Notes: generated from the letters alone by a model not told the origin. DNA of 64,000 bases from Pelagicoccus sp. SDUM812005 (GCF_031127875.1 NZ_JARXIA010000002.1:1-64000); one strand, 5' to 3'. Shown: positions 29,824 through 39,917, numbered from the stretch's first letter. Numbers and translations are program-made.

Positions 29824-30789
29824 ATGACTAGCATTAAACGTTACTTCAAAACCACCGCTATCGCTTGCGGAATCAGCCTAGCCGCTGCCTCCCTGCAAGC
29901 CGTCACCGTTAACTTGTCGGAAGCCCAAGGCTACAACCTCGTCACTTGGGGCGACGCCACCTTGAAGAATTCCGACACCGAAGGACGCGTCGCCGCTGGC
30001 GGCAACGCAAGCTTCGGCTCCTACTCCATCGGCACCTCCACCAGCGCCGGCGACCCCACCCGAGCCCAGCTCACGGTCGGCGGCAACCTCGACGCTTCCG
30101 GCGGCGGCCAAGTCTACAACGGCAGCGTCTACGTGGGCGGCAGCTACACCAGCCCCGGCTACAACCTGAACTCAGCCCCCGGCTCTTCCGTCCAATCCAA
30201 CCTCGGCAAAAGCAACCTTCCCTTCGACTTCGACGCCGCTCAGGCCGCCCTGCTCACGAAGTCCACGGACTGGGGCGCCCTCACCCCCAGCGGTTCCGCA
30301 ACCATGCAGTGGGGCACGCTCACCCTCGACGGCAGCGCCGAGGGCCTCAACATCTTCAACATCGACGCCGCCACCCTAGCCGCGGCCCACACCTTCAAAA
30401 TCTTCGTCCCTTCCGGCGCCACCGCCCTCATCAACGTAAGCGGCGCCATCGCCGAGATGAGCAACATGGGCTTCTTCGGAACCCACACCGCCGAAAAGAC
30501 CTTGTTCAACTTCTTCGAAGCCACCGAGCTCGACATGGTCGGCATCGGCGTCACCGGCTCCATCCTCGCCCCGCTGGCCGATCTCACCTTCACCAGCGGC
30601 AACGTCGACGGGCAAGTCATCGCGAACTCCTTCGCCGGCGCCCAATGGGGCAGCGGCGAAATGCACAACGTGCTCTTCGAAGGCGAACCCGATTCTCCCG
30701 CCCCGATCCCCGACTCCGGCTCCACGCTCGCCCTCATCGCGACCGCCCTCGTCGGCATCGTCCTCGTTTCCCGCAAGCTGAAAGGCTGA
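29824..30789 (+). CDS. Choice-of-anchor A family protein with VPDSG-CTERM sorting tail
   Basis: 321 residues. Signal peptide 1-26 (AAASLQA). The mature part is a low-charge, Gly/Ser/Asn-rich beta domain of the choice-of-anchor A type (GYNLVTWGDATLKNSDTEGRVAAGGNASFGSYSI). The C-terminus PIPDSGSTLALIATALVGIVLVSRKLKG is a VPDSG-CTERM signal: motif, hydrophobic helix, basic end. Such proteins are processed by an exosortase and placed on the outer surface or in exopolysaccharide. No exosortase is in the window. It is monocistronic; a convergent gene begins 9 nt after. Confidence 0.9.
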   Translation: MTSIKRYFKTTAIACGISLAAASLQAVTVNLSEAQGYNLVTWGDATLKNSDTEGRVAAGGNASFGSYSIGTSTSAGDPTRAQLTVGGNLDASGGGQVYNGSVYVGGSYTSPGYNLNSAPGSSVQSNLGKSNLPFDFDAAQAALLTKSTDWGALTPSGSATMQWGTLTLDGSAEGLNIFNIDAATLAAAHTFKIFVPSGATALINVSGAIAEMSNMGFFGTHTAEKTLFNFFEATELDMVGIGVTGSILAPLADLTFTSGNVDGQVIANSFAGAQWGSGEMHNVLFEGEPDSPAPIPDSGSTLALIATALVGIVLVSRKLKG

Positions 30790-30798
30790 GGCGCCCGC

Positions 30799-31602
30799 CT
30801 ACTTAGCCTTGTCCGCCACGTAGGCTTCCATCATCTCCCGAGAAATGCGGTGCTTGGCGGCGCAGCGGGGACAGTTCACCTCGATCAGCTCCTCTCCAAG
30901 GAAAAGGTCTTCCGGGTCCGCTTGGAACGGAGCCGACAAGGCCCCTAGGATGCGGTCCTGGTTGCAGCCGCAATACCAGCGAACGAAGCGCGTCTCAAGA
31001 TCCACGACTTCCTCCGTTTCCTCGATCTTGCGCACGTCCTCGAGCGTGACCGTTTCGAACCAGTTCTCGTCGTAGTCCGGATGAGCCGCAAGAATCGCGA
31101 ACACATCTGGCTCCAGCTGGAAAAAGCGGGCCGGCCGCTGCTCGCTGAACTTGTAGAACTCCTCCACCGCGTGGATCAGGTCCGAACCGTTGAAGCCGAC
31201 GATGGAACGGTGCGGCTCGCGATTGCGTCGCACCACGTCTTGGTAAAACACGTTCTCCTCAGCCTGCTTCACCCCTTCCGTGTAGATGCGCCCGGTCACG
31301 TCGCCGGTGCCGGTGTCGCCCGCCAGAAACAGGTTGTGCAAGGGCTGCTGGAAATTCACCGTCCAGGCCAAGAGGTCGTTCCTCGGACGCGAAATGCAGT
31401 GCAAGCTGAACAGGGCGATCGCCTGCTTCAGGCGCTCGTCGAACTCCGGGGTGAGCGAAAGCCCGTTGTCCTTCTGGTGCAGGTAGTAGTCCACGTAAAG
31501 CTGGCTGAAGTCCGCCTTCGCGAACAGCAAGTTTCTGCCGCGCACGAAGCGCGACTTGATGGACAGTACCTCGGATTCGTCGGAAGGCGGATTTTCTGGC
31601 AT
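30799..31602 (-). CDS. hslO: Hsp33 redox-regulated chaperone
   Basis: 267 residues from ATG 31602. Cytoplasmic holdase activated by oxidation. The C-terminal zinc centre has the four conserved cysteines as CxC (WYCGCNQDRI, about 210-212) and CxxC (NCPRCAAKHRIS, about 246-249). The N-terminal domain has the family segments SRFVRGRNLLFAKADFSQLYVDYYLHQ and GDVTGRIYTEG. The frame is open to 31659, but ATG 31602 avoids an extension with no counterpart in Hsp33. It is 80 nt downstream of the secreted TPR-like gene. Confidence 0.92.
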   Translation of the reverse strand: MPENPPSDESEVLSIKSRFVRGRNLLFAKADFSQLYVDYYLHQKDNGLSLTPEFDERLKQAIALFSLHCISRPRNDLLAWTVNFQQPLHNLFLAGDTGTGDVTGRIYTEGVKQAEENVFYQDVVRRNREPHRSIVGFNGSDLIHAVEEFYKFSEQRPARFFQLEPDVFAILAAHPDYDENWFETVTLEDVRKIEETEEVVDLETRFVRWYCGCNQDRILGALSAPFQADPEDLFLGEELIEVNCPRCAAKHRISREMMEAYVADKAK

Positions 31603-31682
31603 CCCTCGGTATTGGGCAATCGAATCGCAGATCTCAAGCCCGAGAAGGCGAATCCGCAAAAACTCGCGCCCGAGGAAGCGCC

Positions 31683-32531
31683 CTACTTGCCAGCTGACTT
31701 GACCAGCCCAGAGCGCAAGCGCTCCGCCGCCGCCACAAACTCAGAGCGACGCTCGTGCCGCGGCGCGGAACGGACCAGTTCGTCGTAGGCGCTCAAGGCT
31801 CGCTCGTTCTCGCCCAACTCCTCGCCCAAAGCCGCGATCCGCTCCAGCACCTCCACCCGAATCGACCCCACGGGAATTCCCAATCGGTACGCCTCGGTCA
31901 AATGCTCGTAGGCCAAGGTCGAGTCCAGGTCGAAGCTGAAGTAGGCCTCCCCCATGATGCGGTGCACGTTCTGTCGGAGCTCCGGAATGCTGATGTCCGA
32001 CACGATTGGCTCCAAATTCTGGATACGCTCCCAAACCTCGTCTCCGCTGCCGTCGTCGTCGTAGATGTGCAAGGTCGCGTACTTGACGAAGGCCATCTGC
32101 CCAAAAAAGCGCTCGGGCCACTTTTCGTAGAGCTTCCAGTACAGCTTCTTCGCTTCCGCGATATCTTGCTCGTAGGGATTGGACTGGGTCACGCGGGCAT
32201 TGTAGTAAGCGGCAGCAAGCCCGATCGCGTCGCTGTCGTTGTCCGCGATAATCATGCGAAAGATCCGTTGGGCGACCTGGTACGGCTTCTCGTCCTCCTC
32301 TACCGGTACCTTCCCATGCAGGGTATCCAGGGCCGTCGTGTAGAGCGAGAGGCGCTTGTTCTCCTTGCCGATGGTGCGCAAGCGGTTGAATTCCGTCGAG
32401 CGGGCGCTGTAGACCAGCATGACCTCCTGTTCCCAGATCGGCCGTTCCTCATCTTGGCCCGAGACGCCGAGACCGGAAAAAGCAGCCAGGACCAGCGCAA
32501 GCAAAAGCCGGGGGGTAAAGTAGTTCGTCAT
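31683..32531 (-). CDS. Secreted helical-repeat (TPR-like) protein
   Basis: 282 residues, signal peptide 1-25 (GLGVSGQ). The rest is all alpha, with repeated Ala/Tyr/Leu spacing (AIGLAAAYYNARV, EAKKLYWKLYEKWPE, AYEHLTEAYRLGI, ALSAYDELVRSAP) typical of TPR or Sel1-like solenoids, though no single repeat is perfect. A periplasmic scaffold role is inferred. It is divergent from the lipoprotein gene and upstream of hslO on the same strand. Confidence 0.65.
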   Translation of the reverse strand: MTNYFTPRLLLALVLAAFSGLGVSGQDEERPIWEQEVMLVYSARSTEFNRLRTIGKENKRLSLYTTALDTLHGKVPVEEDEKPYQVAQRIFRMIIADNDSDAIGLAAAYYNARVTQSNPYEQDIAEAKKLYWKLYEKWPERFFGQMAFVKYATLHIYDDDGSGDEVWERIQNLEPIVSDISIPELRQNVHRIMGEAYFSFDLDSTLAYEHLTEAYRLGIPVGSIRVEVLERIAALGEELGENERALSAYDELVRSAPRHERRSEFVAAAERLRSGLVKSAGK

Positions 32532-32742
32532 AAGTCAAATGGGGTGAACGTCAGGCTTCCTATATCCATGGTCCAAATCCGGGAACGCGCAACTCAGGAG
32601 TGGATTCGAGGTCTTTTCCCCTACTACGAAATCGCCAATACCACGGATTCGCTGAATGCTTGCTAAAATCGCGGGCCTGGAGATACTTCTCTCCTACCCC
32701 ATTGCTTGCTGCCTTACGCAACCTCGACCCTTGGTGCCACCC

Positions 32743-33447
32743 ATGCTCAGAAAACGCCTCGTTCAAGCCCTTGCCCTCGGACTCACCCTCTCCCTCGTCT
32801 CCGGCTGCGTCTACCTGCGCTTGCTCAAGTTCAAGAACCAGCTGCACGACTTCGACGAACATGTGCTCGTCGAGCTGGACCAAGGCCTCTCGCTCAAATT
32901 CCCCGAACCGGTCGTACGCGACGAGGATTTCGTCTTCATCACCGAATCCCAGCCCAGCAGCATCTCCGAGGTTTCCCGATCCCCCAAGATCGAAGACTGG
33001 GACTGGCGCTTCGAGAAGCAGATGCAGACCGAAGACGGCACCCCTTTCAGCATCGTCTTCCGCACCCGTTTCGAGGAAGGGCTGCTGACCCAGATCGACT
33101 TCGACGAAAAGCTGCTGGAGGCCATCCCGGAGGACTTCATCGTCGAGCTCTTCCGCAGCCTCGGAAAGGCCAAGATCAACAAGCTGCGCAAGAGCGCGAC
33201 CGCCGCCATGAACCGCGAAACGCTGGACGGCGTGCCGCTGCCCACCTTGAACGACATCTCCGTCGTCATGGGGCAGCCGACCGATAAGGACAACAAGGAC
33301 AAGCGCCGCCTCTGGCACTACGTCTTCAACTTCTACAATCCGAAGAGCAAGGACCTCTCCGGACAATTCGCCATCGTCTTCCAGAGCGATTCCGACAATC
33401 CCGACCAGGAAATCGCCGGCTTCGAACTCACCGGCAAAGCCCGCTAG
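32743..33447 (+). CDS. Lipoprotein of unknown function
   Basis: 234 residues from ATG 32743. The signal peptide ends in the lipobox LVSGC (Cys21), so the mature protein should be membrane-anchored, facing the periplasm. The body is charged, mixed alpha/beta (LPTLNDISVVMGQPTDKDNKDKRRLWHYVFNFYN, AIVFQSDSD) and has no family I recognise. The open frame starts at 32656, but that would bury the lipobox, so the later ATG is chosen. Divergent from the TPR-like gene. Confidence 0.75.
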   Translation: MLRKRLVQALALGLTLSLVSGCVYLRLLKFKNQLHDFDEHVLVELDQGLSLKFPEPVVRDEDFVFITESQPSSISEVSRSPKIEDWDWRFEKQMQTEDGTPFSIVFRTRFEEGLLTQIDFDEKLLEAIPEDFIVELFRSLGKAKINKLRKSATAAMNRETLDGVPLPTLNDISVVMGQPTDKDNKDKRRLWHYVFNFYNPKSKDLSGQFAIVFQSDSDNPDQEIAGFELTGKAR

Positions 33448-33503
33448 ACGGCGTTGTCGACTGGCGAGCGATTCGGCGAGCTTCAGCGAATCCGCCGAAC
33501 GCT

Positions 33504-34586
33504 CTAGAGCTTCACGCGGAGCAATTGCCGAAACGCGTTGACGGCGCCTTCGACCCCAAGCTCCCGCGCCTTGGACAAGCCGTCCTTATAGACGTTGGCC
33601 GCTTCGGGCGTGCGATCGAGCGCCTCCAGCATCCGGCCGTAAAAGACGTAGGCGTCTAAGTAGTTGGGGTTCTGCTCCAGCAAAGCCTTAAAGGTCGATT
33701 CCGCTTCCTCGTACTCGCCCAGCTCATTGAGGAAGGACCCCAAGGCCAGCTGCGACTCGCCATTGCTGGGATCGACCTCGAGCGCGCTTCTGATGCTTCG
33801 CACCGCTCGGCTCAACCTTCCGCCCTCCGATTCGGCGTAAGCATAAAGCTGATACGCATGCACCAGTACCTGCTTCACGCTCTCCGATTCCGGATGCTCC
33901 TCCAACAGGTCCTCCAGAAAACGAACCCCGTCGCGGTGTTCGCCCTGCGCCAACAAAAGGTCGCCCTTCATCAAATGCACCTCGACGGTATCCGTCCCCT
34001 CCTCGATCAGGGCATCGATGATCTCAGACGCTTCCGCCCACTTCTTCTGCAAGCGGTAGGCGTCCGCCAAGTGGTAGCGGTACTGCTCCTTGCCGGGATC
34101 CAGGGCGAGGACCTTCTTGAGGTTGGAAATGGCCGCGTACGGCTTGCCGAAGCCGATGTAGGCTTTGCCCAGCTCGTAGCTTAGGAGCTCCGATTCGGGA
34201 AAGGTTTCCAGTCCCAGCTTGAGGGCGTTCACCGCATGTTCGGGACCGCCGACGATCCCCATGACCCGAGCCACCTTGACGAACATCGCTTCGCTCCCTT
34301 GGTGGTCCGCGATCGCTTTCTGGAAAACGAGGATGGCCCGCTGCGCGTCGCCGCCCTGCAGGTAAAGGTCGCCGAGCTGGTCCAGCTTTTCCAGGCTAGC
34401 CCCGTTCTCCTCCACGTCCTGCAAGAGGGCGCGAATCTTTTCGAGCAAGGCTTCCCGCTCGGGATTCGCGCTCGCGGTCGCCTGTTCCGCGGCGCCGCTC
34501 GGAGCTGCGTTCTGCTCTTGAGCGGAACCGATGGAGCCGCCTGAGGCAGCCAAGATACAGAGGGAAAGGATAATAGGAGACTTCAT
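33504..34586 (-). CDS. Secreted TPR protein
   Basis: 360 residues from ATG 34586, signal peptide 1-22 (GGSIGSAQ). About eight tetratricopeptide repeats fill the mature part (for example LEKLDQLGDLYLQGGDAQRAILVFQKAIADH; AESTFKALLEQNPNYLDAYVFYGRMLEALDRTPEAANVYKDGL). TPR solenoids bind proteins or glycans; the partner is unknown. The frame is open to 34631, but only the later ATG gives a signal peptide. It is 91 nt downstream of the methyltransferase gene. Confidence 0.85.
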   Translation of the reverse strand: MKSPIILSLCILAASGGSIGSAQEQNAAPSGAAEQATASANPEREALLEKIRALLQDVEENGASLEKLDQLGDLYLQGGDAQRAILVFQKAIADHQGSEAMFVKVARVMGIVGGPEHAVNALKLGLETFPESELLSYELGKAYIGFGKPYAAISNLKKVLALDPGKEQYRYHLADAYRLQKKWAEASEIIDALIEEGTDTVEVHLMKGDLLLAQGEHRDGVRFLEDLLEEHPESESVKQVLVHAYQLYAYAESEGGRLSRAVRSIRSALEVDPSNGESQLALGSFLNELGEYEEAESTFKALLEQNPNYLDAYVFYGRMLEALDRTPEAANVYKDGLSKARELGVEGAVNAFRQLLRVKL

Positions 34587-34677
34587 TCTTCTAAATTGGG
34601 GATCGGGGTTTGGGGTCGCTACACTGGGCAAAGCTAGCTCGCCTAGGCAAGGTTTTCTGCGACGCGAAATCCTTGGA

Positions 34678-35520
34678 TCAAAACCGTCTCGCCAAGGTGC
34701 AGCTACCCCAGCGAGCCAAGCCGCACCTCCCGCTCAGCCGCCTTTGGAACCGGTATGGGAACGGCTCCCAATCGTCCCGCAAGCCTCGCCCCACGAGCTC
34801 CCGCCCATAGCCGAAACCCGAACTGCTAACGCCTTCCGCCGCCCAGGCCGAGATTTGCCGATTCGAGCGAAAAAAGACGTAACGCCCGAGGTAGCGGTAA
34901 AACTCTTCGCAGAACGCCTCCAAGGTCGTTCCCCGGGAGCGACGGTAGCCGGGAAACTTCCCCACTCCCAAACGACTCCAAGCGCGGAGCCACTTCCGCA
35001 GGCGAGCGCGATCCACCCGATGCGCCCAAGGAACGCCGCAATGCGGCTCCACCCAAGTTTCCTCGGAAGGATAGAAATGCAGGCTCGCCCCGCCCGGCCT
35101 CGCCACCCGACGCTCTTCGCCGAAAAAGCCCTGCAGGTCCTGTACGTGCTCCAGCACCTGGTTCGAGATGCAAAGATCGAAAAATCCATCCGGAAAGGGC
35201 CATGGCTCGTTGGCCGCCGCAAAGCGAATTCGATCCGCCCATTCCACCGCAGGAACGGCTCGCGAAAGTTGGCTCACCACCGCGGCGCAATACCCGGGAC
35301 TGCCGGCCCGATGATCGTAGACCTCGAAGCCATAAACCTCGACCTCCGGAAGCTCCAGGCCAAGACGAGGCCAAGCTTCCACCAAATCGACCAGCAGCTG
35401 CCCGTATCCGCAACCGACGTCCAAGATACGGATCCGCCGCTTCGAAAAATCCGCCTCGCTCGCCCATCGCGACGCTTCGGCAGCGGCAGCGGAGAGCAAG
35501 TGGACGTGGGCAGGCTTCAT
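34678..35520 (-). CDS. Class I SAM-dependent methyltransferase
   Basis: 280 residues from ATG 35520 (a GTG at 35529 would add three). Motif I ILDVGCGYGQLL (about 31-42), an acidic end of strand 2 (VYGFEVYD), and FPDGFFDLCISNQVLEHVQD (motif IV plus the methyltransferase_11 'NVLEH' element) show a Rossmann-type methyltransferase. The substrate is unknown; C-terminal aromatic and Arg-rich segments (RYLGRYVFFRSNRQIS, YRFQRRLSGRCG) may bind it. Same strand as phoU, 47 nt after the phoU stop, but transcription direction makes it upstream of the TPR gene and downstream of phoU. Confidence 0.82.
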   Translation of the reverse strand: MKPAHVHLLSAAAAEASRWASEADFSKRRIRILDVGCGYGQLLVDLVEAWPRLGLELPEVEVYGFEVYDHRAGSPGYCAAVVSQLSRAVPAVEWADRIRFAAANEPWPFPDGFFDLCISNQVLEHVQDLQGFFGEERRVARPGGASLHFYPSEETWVEPHCGVPWAHRVDRARLRKWLRAWSRLGVGKFPGYRRSRGTTLEAFCEEFYRYLGRYVFFRSNRQISAWAAEGVSSSGFGYGRELVGRGLRDDWEPFPYRFQRRLSGRCGLARWGSCTLARRF

Positions 35521-35567
35521 GGGCGGCACACTCTGGTGCGATGCCGCCTTTCCGGTAAAGCCTAGAA

Positions 35568-36236
35568 CTACTTTTTGTCGGCGAGCACTTCCTTGAGCGA
35601 ATGCGTCGTCAACAGGTAATAAACTTCCTCGGCGATGTTCTGGGCATGGTCAGCGATTCTCTCCATGGACTTAGAGATGAAGACCATCTCGGTGCCGTAG
35701 TCGACCAGCGAAGGATCGTTCTTCATCACGTCGATGAAGTAGCGGAAATTCTCGCGATTGAGCGAATCGACTTCCTTGTCGCGCTCCGAAATCGCGATGG
35801 CGCGAGTCGAATCCTCGTCGATGAAACAATGCAGCGCGTCCTTGAGCATCCCGACCGCGAGCTCGCACATGCGCGGCAGCCGTCCCAAGTCGTCGGTCGC
35901 GCGCCCCGCCTTGAGGATCTTGCCGGTACGCTTGGCGATGCTGGCCGCTTCGTCGCCCACCCGCTCCAAGTCATGGCTGGCCTTGATGGCTACGAACAGC
36001 AAACGGAGGTCGCGGGCGACCGGAGCCCGCAGGCCGATGTAGCGCGCCACCTCGTCGTCGATCTGCTTTTCGATCTCGTCGATCCGATCGTCCGCGGCGC
36101 GCACTTGCTTGGCAGCCGCGAGGTCGGACTCGAGCATCGCCCGCATGGCGAGGTTGACGTTGGCGATCGCCTTTTCGCCCATCAACATCAGATGGGATCT
36201 TACGTCTTCGAGCTCTTCGTGGAAATAGCGCTTCAT
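35568..36236 (-). CDS. phoU: Phosphate transport system regulator PhoU
   Basis: 222 residues, two three-helix bundles. Each bundle has the PhoU metal/contact motif: DDRIDEIEKQIDDE (about 49-62) with HDLERVGDEAASIAK (about 88-102), and a matching second copy ESMERIADHAQNIAEEV. PhoU signals phosphate sufficiency from the Pst transporter to the PhoR kinase and limits uptake. It is the last gene of the pst operon, 95 nt after pstB. Confidence 0.96.
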   Translation of the reverse strand: MKRYFHEELEDVRSHLMLMGEKAIANVNLAMRAMLESDLAAAKQVRAADDRIDEIEKQIDDEVARYIGLRAPVARDLRLLFVAIKASHDLERVGDEAASIAKRTGKILKAGRATDDLGRLPRMCELAVGMLKDALHCFIDEDSTRAIAISERDKEVDSLNRENFRYFIDVMKNDPSLVDYGTEMVFISKSMERIADHAQNIAEEVYYLLTTHSLKEVLADKK

Positions 36237-36331
36237 GGGTGTGGAATAGAAGTTGGCAATCCGAGACGCCGCTCGGAGTCAGGCTGAATTTGGATTGGAT
36301 GGATAAAAAATCGAAAGGAGCAGGCTACGGA

Positions 36332-37171
36332 TCAACCGAAGCGGCCGGAAATGTAGGCCTCGGTTTGCTCGTTTTTCGGGCTCATGAAGATCTCGTCGGT
36401 CTTCGCCATCTCGATAAGCTTGCCGAGATAAAAGAAAGCCGTCTTGTCGGAAACGCGAGCCGCCTGCTGCATGTTGTGCGTTACAATTACGATCGTGTAG
36501 TCGTTCTTGAGCGAGTGGATCAGCTCCTCGACCTTGGCAGTGGCCACTGGGTCGAGAGCGGAACATGGCTCGTCCATCAGCAAGATATCCGGCTCCACCG
36601 CGAGGGCGCGAGCGATGCAGAGCCGTTGCTGCTGGCCGCCCGACAGGCTCAGTCCGCTGGTGTCCAAGCGGTCCTTCACCTCGTCCCAAAGAGCCGCCCC
36701 CTTGAGGCAACGCTCCACCGCTTCGTCCAGAACCGGCTTCTTGTTGATGCCCTGGATGCGCAAGCCGTAGATCACGTTTTCGTAAATCGACTTCGGGAAG
36801 GGGTTGGACTTCTGGAAAACCATGCCTACCCGCTTGCGCAGCTCGATGGTATCGACGCGCGGGTCGTAGATGTCGGCCCCGTTGACCTCGATCTTGCCGC
36901 GACCGATGCGAGCCACCTCCACGAGGTCGTTCATGCGGTTGATGCAGCGCAGCAAGGTGCTCTTGCCGCAACCGGACGGACCGATGAAGGCAGTGACCTC
37001 GTTCTCCTTCATATCCATATTGATATCGAAGAGGGCCTGCTTCTCTCCGTAGTAGAAGTCGAAATCGGAGACGCGAATGAGCGGACGTTTGGGTTCAGGC
37101 TTATCGTTGGCCATGGACGAGCGAGTCTTGGAAGAAGTAGTTACGGAAGGATTGTCTTTAACGAGTGCCAT
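36332..37171 (-). CDS. pstB: Phosphate ABC transporter ATP-binding protein
   Basis: 279 residues. Walker [12 protein letters not shown] (about 53-63), signature LSGGQQQRL (about 175-183), Walker [15 protein letters not shown] and H-loop VTHNMQ are all intact. The N-terminal 25 residues are a polar extension before the family start ([21 protein letters not shown]). PstB energises phosphate import through PstA/PstC. Starts one base from the pstA stop, so it is co-translated. Confidence 0.97.
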   Translation of the reverse strand: MALVKDNPSVTTSSKTRSSMANDKPEPKRPLIRVSDFDFYYGEKQALFDINMDMKENEVTAFIGPSGCGKSTLLRCINRMNDLVEVARIGRGKIEVNGADIYDPRVDTIELRKRVGMVFQKSNPFPKSIYENVIYGLRIQGINKKPVLDEAVERCLKGAALWDEVKDRLDTSGLSLSGGQQQRLCIARALAVEPDILLMDEPCSALDPVATAKVEELIHSLKNDYTIVIVTHNMQQAARVSDKTAFFYLGKLIEMAKTDEIFMSPKNEQTEAYISGRFG

Positions 37172-37172
37172 A

Positions 37173-38315
37173 TTACCAGCGATATTTTTTCCGCATGCGG
37201 ATTCTCAGTAGGATGGAAGCGAGAGCGATTCCGGCGACGATCACCAGGAAGACGAAGGCAGTGCCGTACTGCATCCTCTCGGTGTACTCGTTTTGCGGGA
37301 TTTTCGCGCTCACCACGTAGATGTGATAAGGAAGGGCCATCACGCCCTGGAAGAAAAAGTCGGACCACTTTTCCAAGCCTTCCCACGGAAGCTGGTCTCG
37401 CATGGCGTAGGCGGCCGTGAACATGATCGGAGCCGTTTCGCCCGCCACACGGGCCACCCCGATGATCGAAGAGGTCAGGATACCGGGCATGGCGTAGGGA
37501 AGCACATTGGTGCGGATCGCCGTCCACTTGCTGGCCCCTAACGCTAGCGACGCTTCGCGCAGGCCTTGCGGGATCGCTCGCAGCGATTCCTCGCTGGCTG
37601 AAATCACAATCGGCAGGACCATGAAGGCGAGCGTGAAGCAACCGGCCAACAGAGAGACGTTCCAACCGGCGAAACCGAAGTAGATCGGCAGCGGCCAGAA
37701 CTGGAAGTCATAGCCTTCGAAGGGGCTGAAGGAAAAGATCGGTCCCGCCAAGACGAAGAAGCCGAGTCCAAAAATCCCGAATACAACGGAAGGTACCCCT
37801 GCCAGGTTCAAGATGGAGAGGCGGATCGCGTTGAGGATCTTCCCCGGCTTGGAATACTCGCTGAGGAAGATGGCGCTCAGGACGCCGAGAGTAAGGGCAA
37901 TGGTCATGGCGCCTACCACCAAGAGTACCGTGCCCACGATACAGGGCCAAATGCCGCCGCCGGAATAGGCATAGGTGTCGGTCTTGATTTCGACTCCCCT
38001 CTCCGCTTCGAAAGCGCGGAAGTTGTTATCGCTCAGTTCGTACTTTTCGCCCTCGTATTCGAAAACGTGCAAGGTCTGGGGCGCCTCCGTCAGGAACTCG
38101 ACGTTCACGAAGGGAAAGGAACTTTGGAATACCGTCTGGCTGCCCTTGAAGATGATCGTCAGGAAGATGACCGAGGCGCAGAGCAGGATGAAGTAAGTGC
38201 CGAGGCGGAAGAGCCAGAAGACTGCCCTTTCGGTCGATTTCGCCTTGGACGGTTTCTTGTGGAAGCCAAGCCCTTCGACAGGGCGCTCTTTGCGGAGTGT
38301 TGCTGTTGCGGACAT
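37173..38315 (-). CDS. pstA: Phosphate ABC transporter permease PstA
   Basis: 380 residues against about 290 in E. coli. Five or six membrane helices are standard, with the EAA loop [23 protein letters not shown] (about 258-280). The excess is an N-terminal cytoplasmic lead (about 1-30) and an extra periplasmic segment of about 60 residues between helices 1 and 2 (around 60-118). It lies 9 nt after pstC and 1 nt before pstB. Confidence 0.95.
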   Translation of the reverse strand: MSATATLRKERPVEGLGFHKKPSKAKSTERAVFWLFRLGTYFILLCASVIFLTIIFKGSQTVFQSSFPFVNVEFLTEAPQTLHVFEYEGEKYELSDNNFRAFEAERGVEIKTDTYAYSGGGIWPCIVGTVLLVVGAMTIALTLGVLSAIFLSEYSKPGKILNAIRLSILNLAGVPSVVFGIFGLGFFVLAGPIFSFSPFEGYDFQFWPLPIYFGFAGWNVSLLAGCFTLAFMVLPIVISASEESLRAIPQGLREASLALGASKWTAIRTNVLPYAMPGILTSSIIGVARVAGETAPIMFTAAYAMRDQLPWEGLEKWSDFFFQGVMALPYHIYVVSAKIPQNEYTERMQYGTAFVFLVIVAGIALASILLRIRMRKKYRW

Positions 38316-38324
38316 CTTGGGAAA

Positions 38325-39917
38325 CTAGCCTCGTGAAATCTGGTACTTCAGAACGATCTTCTGAGCCAGGTAGTTGATTAGGAGAGAGAGCAGGAAGAGC
38401 ACCATCCCGACCATGAACAAGGCTCGGTAGTGGATGCTTCCGTTGACGACTTCGCCCAGCTCCTGAGCAATGATGCCCGTCATGGTGTGGACCGGCTCGA
38501 AGAAGGTGGCGACCCCGTTGGTGAAATCCGGAATCTCGATCCGGTTGCCGGCGCAAAGCAGCACCACCATCGTTTCGCCGATCACGCGGCCGAATCCGAG
38601 CAGGATCGCGGAAATGATGCCCGATAGCGAGGTCGGCACGATGATACGCATCGTCGTCTGCAGGCGCGTCGCCCCCATCGCCAGCGAGGCTTCCTTGAAA
38701 GCCTTGGGCACATTGTTGATGGCGTCTTCCGCCAGAGTGAAAATCGTCGGGATGGCCATCAAGGCCAACAGGCAACCTGCCGTGAAGGCCGTCAGCCGCT
38801 CGCTGATAGGGAAGATGTCGAAGCCCGAAAAGATGGCCCATCCGGAAGCCCTGCGCACGAATTCCCCGAAAACGGCGATACCGAAGAATCCGATGACCAC
38901 CGAGGGGATCGCGGAAATGAACTCGATGTACGGCTTGATGAAGTTCTGCTCGGCCGGCGTGGCCACCTGGTTGATGTAGATCGCCGCCCCGACTCCTAAG
39001 GGAATCGCAATCACCATCGCGATCGAGGCCACCAGCAGCGAACCGGTGAAAAGCGGAAGAATGCCATACCAGTCCTGGATCGAGGAATTGGTTACCCAGT
39101 CCTTTCCGAAAACGAACGAGGCAAAAGCGACGCCCATGCCGACCGGAGCTTGGGAATCCCACTCCTTCAGCCGCGTTTCGTAACCCTCCATCTCGGCGAC
39201 GAACATGAGGGCGAGCTGCCTGAAGCGCTGCATCTTCTCGTCCAGCTTCGCGACGCCGATCGTCGGGAGATCGCTGGTCAAGCGCTCGATCCCAGCGGCA
39301 AGTTTGTCGTTGATGGCCAGGAAGTCCGGCTCCCCTTCCTTCAGCATCCCGACGAACAGGCTGAGATCCACGTCAAGCACCTCGACCTCGGCCGCCTCCT
39401 CGTCGCGCCCGAGGGCCAGAAGGTTTTCGCGGTGTTCGCGATAGTTGGCCGACTCCACGTACATGTCGCGGGCGCCGATGGCGATCTCGTTCATCTCCAG
39501 CACGTATTCGCTGAGCGGATAGCCGAGGTCTTCGAAGTCGTAGATAAAATCCTCGTAGGAGGCGAGCTCGGCCTTCGCTTCCGAGAAGGACAAGCCTTGC
39601 TCCTTCAGCATCGTGGCATGCTCCCCCTTGATCGAATTGAGGTAGCGGTTCAACTCCGTGTAGGAGCTGCTCTCCTCCTTCATGATCTCCACGTACTCGA
39701 GCCCCGACCTGCGGTAGAGCTCGATCTCGTGGCGGTACTGGCCGAAGAATCCCGCCCCTTCCTTGAACAAGAAGAAGGTGATCAGGGCGAGCACGATGAT
39801 CGAAACCAAAGCGTTCCCGCCGAACAGGCCCTTGAGAGCCTGGTCCTTGTCTAGGCCTAGGATACGCCTGCTTCGCGAGTGCAGGTCATAGCGATTGGTC
39901 TCTGCTTCTTTAGTCAT
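38325..39917 (-). CDS. pstC: Phosphate ABC transporter permease PstC, enlarged
   Basis: 530 residues against about 320 in E. coli. After helix 1 (about 33-50) there is a charged, largely helical periplasmic insertion to about residue 250 (EEEA, KLDEKMQRFRQLALMF and others), then the standard permease: LLVASIAMVIAIPLGVGAAIYI, EFISAIPSVVIGFFGI and the EAA loop KAFKEASLAMGATRLQT. The core is PstC; the insertion is not in the classical protein and could contact PstS or a sensor. First gene after the pstS terminator. Confidence 0.94.
   Translation of the reverse strand: MTKEAETNRYDLHSRSRRILGLDKDQALKGLFGGNALVSIIVLALITFFLFKEGAGFFGQYRHEIELYRRSGLEYVEIMKEESSSYTELNRYLNSIKGEHATMLKEQGLSFSEAKAELASYEDFIYDFEDLGYPLSEYVLEMNEIAIGARDMYVESANYREHRENLLALGRDEEAAEVEVLDVDLSLFVGMLKEGEPDFLAINDKLAAGIERLTSDLPTIGVAKLDEKMQRFRQLALMFVAEMEGYETRLKEWDSQAPVGMGVAFASFVFGKDWVTNSSIQDWYGILPLFTGSLLVASIAMVIAIPLGVGAAIYINQVATPAEQNFIKPYIEFISAIPSVVIGFFGIAVFGEFVRRASGWAIFSGFDIFPISERLTAFTAGCLLALMAIPTIFTLAEDAINNVPKAFKEASLAMGATRLQTTMRIIVPTSLSGIISAILLGFGRVIGETMVVLLCAGNRIEIPDFTNGVATFFEPVHTMTGIIAQELGEVVNGSIHYRALFMVGMVLFLLSLLINYLAQKIVLKYQISRG

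Noticed and set aside
36239-37420. 393-codon plus-strand frame opposite pstB
   Set aside because: Mirror of pstB/pstA codons; no motif and no ribosome site.
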